A stretch of DNA of 41,637 nt from Deltaproteobacteria bacterium (lineage in GTDB: Bacteria > Myxococcota_A > UBA9042): positions 1-41,637 of the forward strand of contig JACRCU010000357.1 in assembly GCA_016218865.1 (NCBI GenBank). Direction: 5' to 3'. The notes beneath the pieces were generated by a model. That model ran no database searches. It had not been told where the DNA came from and saw nothing but the letters and a program-made list of their open reading frames with translations. Below, piece after piece: positions 35,481-41,637 of this stretch. A program made the position numbers and the translations under genes. How positions within the stretch are numbered: position 1 is the stretch's first letter; each line of letters opens with the position of its first letter.

Positions 35481-37985
35481 CTAGGGCTTCTTGGCCGCGG
35501 CCGGCTTGGCGGCGGGTTGGGCAGGTGGCGCGGGCTTGGCGGCGGCCGGCTTGGCGGCGCCAGGTTTGGCCACCTCGTTCCTGACGGCTGCCGGCTTGCC
35601 CGCTGCGGGCTTGGCTGGGCCAGGCTTTCCCGCCTCGGGCTTGGCGGCGGCGGGCTTGACCTGGACCGGCTTGGCGGCCTCGGGGGCCTTGGGCGGCGCC
35701 GCACCGGCCGAGGGACCGCCGGGCTCCGCGCTGGCCGGGGCCGGCACCGCCTCGATGGCGTCGCTCAGGCGGGCGAAATCCGCCTTGACATTGGTCCCCT
35801 TGGCCACCTGCTCGCCAGGCGCGGGGTCCTGTTTGACCGCCAGGCCGCTGCCGTGCGGCACCAGGTGCAGACCGGCGGTGGCCATGCGCAGGCGCGCCAC
35901 CCGCATCGGCAGGGTGCGAACGTCGGGCACGATGGTGCGATCGTCGGGCAAATCCGCGGCGGCGGTGGCAGTTGCGGCCATCTGCAGGTCCATTGCCAGC
36001 GCGGGCGGAACTGCCGGGCCACCGGCCACGGCCACCAAGCGGTCGGCGGCCTTCTTGGCCTGTCCGGCGCGGGCCGCGTCCAGCTGGCGGGCCTTTTCCG
36101 GATCGTCGCGGTCCAGGTACGGCGCGCCGGGGCTCGGCGGCACGCCCAGGTAGGGCAGGGCAAACCGGGCGATCTCGCGGGCCACCGGCGCGGCCACGAT
36201 GCCGCCGTAGCGCGCGATCTTGCCCAAGCGCTCGTCGTACTTGGTGGGTGTGTCGATGGCGACGAACACCACCAAGCGCGGCTTCTCGACGGGGGTGACG
36301 CCGATGAACGAACCGACCCAGTGGGTGTCCGAGTAGTGACCGTTTTCGGCCTGTTGCGCCGTGCCGGTCTTGCCGCCGATGGTGTAGTTGGGCAGCCGCG
36401 CCTTGGTGGCTGTGCCAGACAAGCTGTGGGGATCCTTGGGATCGCGCGGCTGCGTGACCGAGGCCATGGCCTCCAGCACTTGCTTGGCCGTCTTCTCCGA
36501 GAAGACCCGCCGGCCCGGATCCTGGCCGATCTCGCGGTCGATCTTGCCGTCGGCGCGCACCTCTTGCTTGATCAACCGCGGCCGCCGGAACACGCCGCCG
36601 TTGGCAACGGTGGCCACCGCCGAGACCATCTGCATGGGCGTAGTGGCAATTCCTTGGCCGAATCCGATGTTACAGAACTGCACCAGCGACCACTTGTCCG
36701 GCTTGGCCAGCTGCCCGTTGCTCTCGCCGATGATGCCCAGGTCGATCCGACGGCCAAAGCCTAGTCCAGTCAAGTAGTTGTAGTAGTGCTCGCGATTGAC
36801 GCGCATGGCGATCTTGCAGTTGGCGATGTTGCTGGACACTTGCAGCGACTGCTTGCCCGTGACCTGGCCGTGCGGGTGATCGTCTTTGATGATCTTGCCG
36901 GGCAGGGCGAAGCCGGCGCCAGCGGGAATCACCTCGTCCAGCGTGACCTTCTTTTCTTCCAGGCCGATCGCCAGGTTGAAGACCTTGAAGGTCGAGCCGG
37001 GCTCGTACTGGTTTTCCAGGGCCGGGTTGTGCCAGCCGTACTTGGGCGGGTTCTTGCTGTCGTTCGGGTTGAGCGACGGCGAGGTGGCCAGCGCCAGGAT
37101 CTCGCTGGTTTCCACGTCCATCACGGCGGCAATGCCAAAGGCGGCGCCAAACTCCTGCACCGATGCGTCCAGGTGGTGCTCGGTAACTGCTTGGATTTTC
37201 TCGTCGATGGTGAGCACCAGCGACTTGCCACCGTAGATGCCGGGCTCCGGCGCCCCGTCCAGGTACATCGGCGTGGCGGCCGAGTCCTTGTACGTGCGCA
37301 TCTCGACCTGCTGGCCCTGCAGCAACCCGTCGAAGCTCGCTTCGATGCTGCCGGTCTGGCTCGGGCGGCCGATCAGCGGGCCGGCCAGCATGTTGTTGGG
37401 GTAGAAGCGCTGGAATTCGCGCTCGAGCGTCACGCCCTTGGGCAAGCGACCCTCGTTCAAGGCGATGCGCACCGCCTCGGCCTGCGCATAGCTGATGTTC
37501 TTGGCCAGGTACACAAAGCCCGTGTCGCGGTTGACACGCTCCAGCAGGTCGTCCGCGGGCCGGTCGAGCAGGTCGGCCAGGGTGGTCGCCACCTTCTCGC
37601 GGTAGGCCCTGGCGTTGATCGAGTTGAACGCCCAGTCATCCTTGGGCTTCTTGCCGCCGGGCAGCAGCCAGCGCGGATTGACGGACACCGAGTCGGCGCG
37701 CAGCGAAGTCGCCAGCGTCACCCCGTTGCGGTCGACCAGATCGCCGCGGCGGGTCTCGACGCGAGTGCGGAGCATCACGTTGCCTTCCGCGTACTTGCGC
37801 ACTCCGTCGACGTTGATGACCATCACCACCGCCGCGCAGTAGGCCGCGATGATGTAGGCGCCCATCAGGATCGCCACGGACTTGAGCCGGCGGTTGGCGC
37901 GATCGGCGCGGGCCGACGGACTGTTGCCGGCCCGGTCGATCAGGTGGAAGACCCGCGTACCCAGATTTCGGATCGAGCGCTGCAT
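35481..37985 (-). CDS. ftsI: Penicillin-binding protein 3 / FtsI with PASTA domain and Ala-Lys-Pro tail
   Basis: 834 residues; septal peptidoglycan transpeptidase. After a basic N-terminus there is one membrane segment (about 35-57). The dimerisation domain precedes the transpeptidase, with active-site block EPGSTFK (S331, K334), SSN, and KTGTAQ (K539). Near residues 680-735 is a PASTA domain (IVPDVRTLPMRVARLRMATA). The last 90 residues are almost only Ala, Lys and Pro (KPAAAKPEAGKPGPAKP), which looks disordered and positively charged. E. coli FtsI has neither addition, at 588 residues, and PASTA repeats are better known from Gram-positive PBPs and some delta-type FtsI. It starts 3 bases after the TPR gene stop. 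Confidence 0.95.
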   Translation of the reverse strand: MQRSIRNLGTRVFHLIDRAGNSPSARADRANRRLKSVAILMGAYIIAAYCAAVVMVINVDGVRKYAEGNVMLRTRVETRRGDLVDRNGVTLATSLRADSVSVNPRWLLPGGKKPKDDWAFNSINARAYREKVATTLADLLDRPADDLLERVNRDTGFVYLAKNISYAQAEAVRIALNEGRLPKGVTLEREFQRFYPNNMLAGPLIGRPSQTGSIEASFDGLLQGQQVEMRTYKDSAATPMYLDGAPEPGIYGGKSLVLTIDEKIQAVTEHHLDASVQEFGAAFGIAAVMDVETSEILALATSPSLNPNDSKNPPKYGWHNPALENQYEPGSTFKVFNLAIGLEEKKVTLDEVIPAGAGFALPGKIIKDDHPHGQVTGKQSLQVSSNIANCKIAMRVNREHYYNYLTGLGFGRRIDLGIIGESNGQLAKPDKWSLVQFCNIGFGQGIATTPMQMVSAVATVANGGVFRRPRLIKQEVRADGKIDREIGQDPGRRVFSEKTAKQVLEAMASVTQPRDPKDPHSLSGTATKARLPNYTIGGKTGTAQQAENGHYSDTHWVGSFIGVTPVEKPRLVVFVAIDTPTKYDERLGKIARYGGIVAAPVAREIARFALPYLGVPPSPGAPYLDRDDPEKARQLDAARAGQAKKAADRLVAVAGGPAVPPALAMDLQMAATATAAADLPDDRTIVPDVRTLPMRVARLRMATAGLHLVPHGSGLAVKQDPAPGEQVAKGTNVKADFARLSDAIEAVPAPASAEPGGPSAGAAPPKAPEAAKPVQVKPAAAKPEAGKPGPAKPAAGKPAAVRNEVAKPGAAKPAAAKPAPPAQPAAKPAAAKKP
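35491..35690. repeat. Low-complexity tandem-like repeat encoding the FtsI tail
   Basis: Irregular repetition of GGC-rich codons (on the plus strand GGCGGCGGGC / CTTGGCTGGGCC type units) spells Ala-Lys-Pro units of 4 to 8 residues. It is part of ftsI, not a separate element. Such DNA can expand or contract by slippage, so length may vary between strains. Confidence 0.6.
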
Positions 37986-37988
37986 GGT

Positions 37989-38792
37989 CTAGCCGCCCCC
38001 GCCGGCTGCCCCGCGCAGCCTGGCCTTGCAGCGCCGGCCAATCGGGGTATCCCCGGCCAAGTCGGCGCACTTCTGGAAACTTTTGTCGGCCTCGTCAAAG
38101 CGGCGATCGGCCTCCAGCGCCTCGCCGCGCTGCAGGTGGAGCTCGGCATAGCGCGGGCAGCGGGTTACCGCCTCGGTCAGTTGCTCCACGGCCGCGGCGT
38201 AGTCGCGCTGGGCCACGTGGACCAGGCCCAGGTTGCGGTAGCCCTGGCAGAACTTGGGGTTGTGGAACACCGCCATGCGGAAGTTCTTCTCGGCCTGGCG
38301 CAGGTCGCCCTGGCGGAAGTAGGCCAGCCCCAAGTTGTTGTAGGCGTGGAACGGCGTGGTGTAGCGCGGCTCGCGCGTCAGCGGCTCCAGGGTGGCCACG
38401 GCGTCGTAGTAGCGCTCCAGCTCGATGTAGGTGGCCCCCAGGATGTTGCGGGCCGCGTAGAAGTCTGGCTTGCTCTGCAGGGCCTTGCGGAAGTGCTCGG
38501 CGGCCTCTTCGTAGCGCTTGCGGCCGAACAGGATGAAACCGTACAGGTAGCGGCTGTCGGCGTGACTCTGCTCGATCTCCAGGGCCGAGATCAGCTCGCG
38601 GATGGCCAGGTCGACGCTGCCGGCGTGGAAGTAGCCGTTTGCCAAGCGATAATGGAAGTCGGCCTGCTCCAAACGCTGCTGCTTCGCCACCTCGGCCGAC
38701 GAACACCCGCCGAGCAACCCCGACGCCAGGGCCACGGTGGCCAAGACGACGCCAGCAAAACGCAGGCGATGCGTGGGGTTGCGGCAAGACAT
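37989..38792 (-). CDS. TPR lipoprotein (PilF/PilW-like) inside the dcw cluster
   Basis: 267 residues. Signal peptide MSCRNPTHRLRFAGVVLATV is followed by lipobox LLGGC (Cys30). At least five tetratricopeptide-like units follow (ADFHYRLANGYFHAGSVDLA, SRYLYGFILFGRKRYEEAAE, NILGATYIELERYYDAVAT, AYNNLGLAYFRQGDLRQAEK, YRNLGLVHVAQRDYAAAVE), so the mature part is a superhelical scaffold, probably at the outer or inner membrane facing the periplasm. The arrangement resembles PilF/PilW, which aids assembly of type IV pilus secretins, but no pilus genes are here. Its start overlaps the ftsL stop by one base (TGATG) and ftsI begins 3 bases after its stop, so it is co-translated with division proteins and likely acts with them. 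Confidence 0.85.
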   Translation of the reverse strand: MSCRNPTHRLRFAGVVLATVALASGLLGGCSSAEVAKQQRLEQADFHYRLANGYFHAGSVDLAIRELISALEIEQSHADSRYLYGFILFGRKRYEEAAEHFRKALQSKPDFYAARNILGATYIELERYYDAVATLEPLTREPRYTTPFHAYNNLGLAYFRQGDLRQAEKNFRMAVFHNPKFCQGYRNLGLVHVAQRDYAAAVEQLTEAVTRCPRYAELHLQRGEALEADRRFDEADKSFQKCADLAGDTPIGRRCKARLRGAAGGGG

Positions 38793-39334
38793 CAGTCGAT
38801 CTCCTCTTGGTCGCTTGCCGCTGGCGCGCGCATGTCGAAGTGCTCGGCCGCTTCTTTGCGCAGGTCGTTCGGGTTCTTCAGGCCGGTGAGGCGCGCCTCC
38901 AGGCGGCGGTTCTCTTCGATCTGCACGCGCAACTCTTCGGTCGTCTTGACCAATTCGTAGGCGGTGCGCACGCCCTTGGTGGTCTGCTTGACGCGCAGGA
39001 TGCCCAGGGCCGCCACGCCGCCAAAGAAGCTCAGGAGCACCACTACCCGCAGCCAGAAGTGCTGCTCCGAGCGCCGCGCCCGCTCGGTCTGGGTTGGCGT
39101 CGGCCGCCGCACCACGTGCCAGATCCGCCGCAGAATCGAGGCCTTTTGTGGTGCCTCGGCGTGGTCGTCCACCCCGTACACCGCGTCCGCGCCGTCCGGC
39201 GCGCCGTCGTCGAGCGGGCTGGCGTTGTCGTGGTCGGGACTGCTCACGGTGGTCTCTCCAGGTTGGTCCTGCACATCCGGTTTATGCAGAAGATCGTTCG
39301 TGTCGCTGCGTACTTGTCCGTGGTCTGTTTCCAC
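38792..39334 (-). CDS. ftsL: FtsL-like cell division protein
   Basis: 180 residues from GTG 39334; no other good start exists. An acidic N-terminal cytoplasmic region (about 1-68) leads to basic residues, then one membrane segment (about 94-113, WLRVVVLLSFFGGVAALGIL), then a periplasmic coiled coil (TYELVKTTEELRVQIEENRR type, with LEARLTGLKNPNDLRKEAAE). Topology and position between rsmH and ftsI identify it as FtsL, although sequence conservation in this family is low and the N-terminus is unusually long. FtsL binds FtsB and FtsQ and activates FtsWI. The stop overlaps the start of the TPR gene by one base. The upstream gap to rsmH is AT-rich. Confidence 0.75.
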   Translation of the reverse strand: METDHGQVRSDTNDLLHKPDVQDQPGETTVSSPDHDNASPLDDGAPDGADAVYGVDDHAEAPQKASILRRIWHVVRRPTPTQTERARRSEQHFWLRVVVLLSFFGGVAALGILRVKQTTKGVRTAYELVKTTEELRVQIEENRRLEARLTGLKNPNDLRKEAAEHFDMRAPAASDQEEID

Positions 39335-39339
39335 TTGAA

Positions 39340-39369
39340 TCTTTATCGGCCGTTGCAGGATCTGGTCAA
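39340..39369 (-). promoter_or_regulatory. Weak candidate promoter ahead of ftsL in an AT-rich gap
   Basis: On the minus strand TTGACC (plus 39364-39369) and TAAAGA (plus 39340-39345) are 18 bp apart, ending 5 bases before the ftsL GTG, which would make the mRNA nearly leaderless. The 81-bp gap is about 41% G+C against roughly 70% around it, so some regulatory role is plausible even if this pair is not the promoter. Confidence 0.3.
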
Positions 39370-39415
39370 GAAAATCGCAAGTTCGCTACAAATGGTTGAC
39401 AATAATCGGCTTTTC

Positions 39416-40495
39416 TTAGGCGTCGTCCAGGTCGTCGTCCGGCGCGTCCGGCTCGGCATCCTGGTGCGACTTCTTGTGCAGAACCCGCAGCTTGGCGCTG
39501 CGCGACCGCGAGTTCTGTTGCTGCTCCAGCTCGCTGGGCAGGACCGGTTTGCGCTGCGGAAGCCAAAACTCCCCGCCGCGCTTGGCCAATTCGGCCATCG
39601 TTTGCTTGACGGGGCGGTCCTCGCCCGAGTGGAAGCTGATCACCGCCAGCGCCCCGCCCGGGGCCAGCAGCCCTGGCGCTTGCTCCAGCAGCGCTTCCAC
39701 CTGGCGGTACTCGCCGTTTACCCACACGCGCAGGGCCTGAAACACCTGGGTGGCCGGGTGGATCGAGCGCGTGCGCCCGAGCCGTGCCGCCAGACGCTCG
39801 GCCAGGCGGGCCGTGGTGGTCGCGCCGGCCTGCACTTCTTCCAGCAGGATCCGCGCAGTGCCGATCGACCGCTGGATGTCGCCGTACTCGTAGAGCACGT
39901 CGGCCAGATCCTCCAGGCGGACGTCGGCCAGCAGTTCCAGGGCCGTGGGCCCGCGGCTGGGGTCCATACGCATGTCCAGCGGACCGTCGAGCCGCAGCGA
40001 AAAACCGCGCTCGGGCCGGTCGAACTGGTGCGACGACACCCCCAGGTCCGCCACCACCGCCAACAGCGGCGGCAGCTGCCTGCGCTCGCACACCTGCCGC
40101 AACTCGGCGAACTCGGCGTGCTCGCACACGAATCGCTCGCCGAAGCCGGCCAGTCGCGCGCTCGCAGCCGTCAGCGCCGCCGGGTCGCGGTCCAGGCCCA
40201 GCAGGTGAACCTGGGGCAAGGCCTGCAGGATCGCTTCGCTGTGGCCGCCGCCGCCCAGGGTGCAGTCGACCACCCACTGGGGTTCGACCGTGCTCAGGCT
40301 GGCGGCGCGCTCGACCGCCGCGACCACTTCGCGGAGCAGCACGGTAATGTGCTGGAACGGCTTGCTTTCGTCGTCGGGCCCGCTGGCTGCAGGCACCTCG
40401 TCAAGCGGAGTTGTCCCGTCAAGCTGAGTTTTCAAGGCCGGACCGCGGTCGCGGCGGCCGGATGGTGCAGGCCGGAAAGGGCGCTTCTTGCCCAC
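39416..40495 (-). CDS. rsmH: 16S rRNA (cytosine-1402-N4)-methyltransferase RsmH (MraW)
   Basis: 359 residues from GTG 40495, two bases after the mraZ stop. The SAM-binding site VDCTLGGGGHSEAIL and the blocks DLGVSSHQFDRPERGFSLRL, DGPLDMRMD, FQALRVWVNGE and VISFHSGEDRPVKQTM are standard RsmH. It methylates N4 of C1402 in 16S rRNA. The first 45 residues (GKKRPFRPAP...) are an extension relative to the usual 310-residue protein and lack a strong ribosome site, so a downstream GTG or TTG start is possible. The acidic C-terminal tail (DAEPDAPDDDLDDA) is also an addition. Confidence 0.93.
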   Translation of the reverse strand: MGKKRPFRPAPSGRRDRGPALKTQLDGTTPLDEVPAASGPDDESKPFQHITVLLREVVAAVERAASLSTVEPQWVVDCTLGGGGHSEAILQALPQVHLLGLDRDPAALTAASARLAGFGERFVCEHAEFAELRQVCERRQLPPLLAVVADLGVSSHQFDRPERGFSLRLDGPLDMRMDPSRGPTALELLADVRLEDLADVLYEYGDIQRSIGTARILLEEVQAGATTTARLAERLAARLGRTRSIHPATQVFQALRVWVNGEYRQVEALLEQAPGLLAPGGALAVISFHSGEDRPVKQTMAELAKRGGEFWLPQRKPVLPSELEQQQNSRSRSAKLRVLHKKSHQDAEPDAPDDDLDDA

Positions 40496-40497
40496 GC

Positions 40498-40959
40498 TCA
40501 GAGGCCCAGGCGCGCCAGGTCGGCGCTCCAGTTCGGCAGGTCGTCTTCGATCTGGTTCTGCTCGGCTTGCCAGCGCGAACGGGCCCAAATCTCGAAGCGG
40601 TTGATCAGGCTCGCCACCACCACCTCGCCGCTCGGGTCGATGCCGGCGTACGCGCGCAGCGTAGGCGGCAGCACCACTCGTCCATGCGTGTCCGGCTCCA
40701 CTTGCGCATTGCCGGCCACCTGGAAACGCAGCAACTTGAGCGCGGTCGGCTCGCTGGCTGCCAGGGCAAGGATCTTGTCCTCGTAGGCTTCCCAGTCGCT
40801 CTGCGGCCAGGCCTGCAGGCACTTGGCCGAGGTCGACTTGACCAGGATCAGCCGGCGATCGCCAGCCTGGTCAAGGGCTTGCCGATAGTTCGCCGGAATC
40901 GCCAGCCGCGCCTTGTCGTCGACGCGCAGTTCGTATTCGCCGCGAAATCGGATGGCCAT
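40498..40959 (-). CDS. mraZ: Transcriptional regulator MraZ
   Basis: 153 residues, two SpoVT-AbrB-like halves each with the family D-x-x-x-R motif: DDKARLAIP near residue 14 and DTHGRVVLPPTLRAYAGI near residue 90. MraZ forms a ring of 8 to 12 subunits and represses its own operon by binding G-rich repeats. ATG 40959 is first in the dcw operon, with an in-frame fit to the family (about 143-152 residues). A promoter and five spaced boxes lie upstream at 41154-41235, leaving a leader of about 240 bases. The final residues RLGL end 2 bases before the rsmH start. Confidence 0.96.
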   Translation of the reverse strand: MAIRFRGEYELRVDDKARLAIPANYRQALDQAGDRRLILVKSTSAKCLQAWPQSDWEAYEDKILALAASEPTALKLLRFQVAGNAQVEPDTHGRVVLPPTLRAYAGIDPSGEVVVASLINRFEIWARSRWQAEQNQIEDDLPNWSADLARLGL

Positions 40960-41026
40960 TGCCAGCCTCGCCTACCGCACCGCTGATCCCCAACCGTGGC
41001 CCGCGGTTCAACCCGCGAATCGGGCC

Positions 41027-41042
41027 GCGCTTGTGCAAGCGC
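41027..41042. repeat. Inverted repeat in the mraZ leader (7-bp arms)
   Basis: GCGCTTG and CAAGCGC are perfect complements separated by 2 bases. It lies in the transcribed leader between the mraZ promoter and ATG. With the next repeat it could form RNA structure near the mraZ start or be a regulator site. Confidence 0.4.
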
Positions 41043-41046
41043 TTCA

Positions 41047-41065
41047 GGATCTTGCGACAAGATCC
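41047..41065. repeat. Inverted repeat in the mraZ leader (8-bp arms)
   Basis: GGATCTTG and CAAGATCC are perfect complements separated by 3 bases, only 4 bases from the neighbouring GCGCTTG repeat. Both share a CTTG/CAAG core, which might be a dimeric regulator site repeated twice. Confidence 0.45.
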
Positions 41066-41153
41066 CGCCCTGTGCGGACGAGGCCAAAGCCGTCGTCCGC
41101 CGCCGGGCGCCGCGCGCTGCTGGTCAGGAATGCCTTGGGGAAGGGGTGGATGG

Positions 41154-41198
41154 TCCGCTGCGGGCCACTTCGATCCGCTGCGATCCACTTCCTCCCAC
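41154..41198 (-). promoter_or_regulatory. Five-box MraZ operator
   Basis: On the minus strand the order is GTGGG-N5-GTGGA-N5-GCGGA-N5-GTGGC-N5-GCGGA, with box ends at plus 41194-41198, 41184-41188, 41174-41178, 41164-41168 and 41154-41158. Spacing is exactly 10 bp. MraZ of E. coli is known to bind TGGGN repeats 5 bases apart, so this fits an autoregulatory site. It starts at the predicted transcription start. Confidence 0.7.
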
Positions 41199-41205
41199 AT
41201 TGGCG

Positions 41206-41235
41206 AGGATAGGGAGGATGGCGGCAAACTGTCAA
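41206..41235 (-). promoter_or_regulatory. Sigma-70-type promoter of the dcw operon
   Basis: Minus strand TTGACA (plus 41230-41235, perfect) and TATCCT (plus 41206-41211, 4 of 6) with an 18-bp spacer. The expected start of transcription is near 41199, where the first MraZ box begins. Confidence 0.65.
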
Positions 41236-41581
41236 TCGCGAGCCTGCGTTTGGCGGTGCCGACCGGTTGGATCGGCCCGCGCGGCCGACGTGCGCCGGAC
41301 CCCAAGCCGCGCAAGTCACACAGGATCGCGTGCAGTGGTGCGATCCCGCCTCGGGCGCTCCGCGGTCGATCGTTTCCGGCCGCGCGGCGCAGCCGCAAAG
41401 CCCGGCGATCGACCTGAGCCCGGCGGCAACGGCCGAGCGTACACTACGCCGTTATTCCAGCAATTTTTTCGACAAACGCGATCATCGGCCCAGCTCCTGG
41501 ACGTCTGTACGCCGTCGGCGGCCCCGGGTACACTGCAACAGCGGCGCAAGCACCGCGCCGCCCGCAGGATTGCGCGCCACC
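41236..41581. other. Region upstream of the dcw operon
   Basis: About 345 bp with no convincing gene; a short reading frame at 41316-41549 (minus) is not supported by a start site or codon pattern. An AT-rich stretch lies near 41445-41475, and TACACT occurs at 41440-41445 and 41529-41534, which could be -10 elements for the rightward gene, but no clear -35 was found. Confidence 0.35.
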
Positions 41582-41637
41582 ATGTTGCCCTCTGCTCATC
41601 GCCGTTTCCTTTTCATTTCTTTGCTTTCCTACGTGGC
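41582..41637 (+). CDS. Possible start of an exported protein, cut by window end
   Basis: ATG 41582 opens a frame of 18 codons to the window edge: MLPSAHRRFLFISLLSYVA, which has basic residues followed by a hydrophobic stretch, as in a signal peptide. The base composition is lower in G+C than nearby. The nearest AGGA is about 12 bases upstream, too far for a good ribosome site, so this could be chance. Confidence 0.3.
   Translation, partial: MLPSAHRRFLFISLLSYV

Noticed and set aside
35474-35704. Longer N-terminus for MurE-MurF running into ftsI
   Set aside because: It translates the FtsI tail repeat in another frame (Arg/Pro/Ser-rich). The AGGA site and the family N-terminus point to ATG 35473.
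39396-39419. A perfect TTGACA on the plus strand in the rsmH-ftsL gap
   Set aside because: No -10 element at suitable distance, and no plus-strand gene follows.
41316-41549. A 77-codon minus-strand frame upstream of mraZ
   Set aside because: No ribosome site, no recognisable sequence and an Arg/Pro-rich composition typical of chance frames.

Overview
The window is GC-rich throughout (roughly two thirds G+C or more, judged by eye). It looks like chromosome of a Gram-negative, outer-membrane-bearing bacterium of the former Deltaproteobacteria (Myxococcota, Bradymonadota or relatives). This rests on several things: a DUF507 gene, many lipoprotein signals with a lipobox, a Wza/Wzc-type polysaccharide exporter with an outer-membrane barrel, a large lipoprotein with 'C-x3-D-x-D-C-x2-G' cysteine repeats, a PlsB-type acyltransferase, and meso-diaminopimelate-type MurE. 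The phylum is an inference; no rRNA or tRNA gene is present to settle it.

Layout. 1-2631: a truncated U32 peptidase-family gene (minus), divergent from a tryptophanase gene (plus). 2632-7530: a diacylglycerol-kinase-like lipid kinase and an unknown protein (minus), divergent from a PlsB-like glycerol-3-phosphate acyltransferase (plus), a small phospholipid locus. 7834-12740 (plus): DUF507 gene, then a probable operon of a GYF_2 membrane protein, a small lipoprotein and a 950-residue protein joining an AsmA-like N-terminal region to a C-terminal GT51 peptidoglycan glycosyltransferase domain. 13033-18700 (minus): a polysaccharide-export operon (membrane/periplasmic protein, outer-membrane barrel, Wza-like lipoprotein, Wzc-like tyrosine kinase) behind a near-consensus sigma-70 promoter. 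19150-24852: a minus-strand protein with an LGFPKCCVDAF motif, divergent from UPF0158, DUF192, a small unknown protein and a large Cys-rich lipoprotein, ended by a two-way terminator shared with ftsZ.

24966-40959 (minus) is one long division and cell wall (dcw) cluster: mraZ, rsmH, ftsL-like, a TPR lipoprotein, ftsI, a murE-murF fusion, mraY, ftsW, murG, ftsQ, ftsA, ftsZ. Most joints overlap or are separated by 0-7 bases. murD, murC, murB and ddl are absent from their usual slots. Upstream of mraZ a TTGACA/TATCCT promoter is followed directly by five G(T/C)GG boxes spaced exactly 10 bp apart, which I read as the MraZ autoregulatory operator. Other points are two copies of the FtsZ C-terminal tail motif, an FtsI with a PASTA domain and an Ala/Lys/Pro tail, and a TPR lipoprotein inserted between ftsL and ftsI.

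The common theme is the cell envelope: phospholipid synthesis, glycan polymerisation, capsule or exopolysaccharide export, and the divisome. I found no mobile element, CRISPR array, rRNA, tRNA or integration site.
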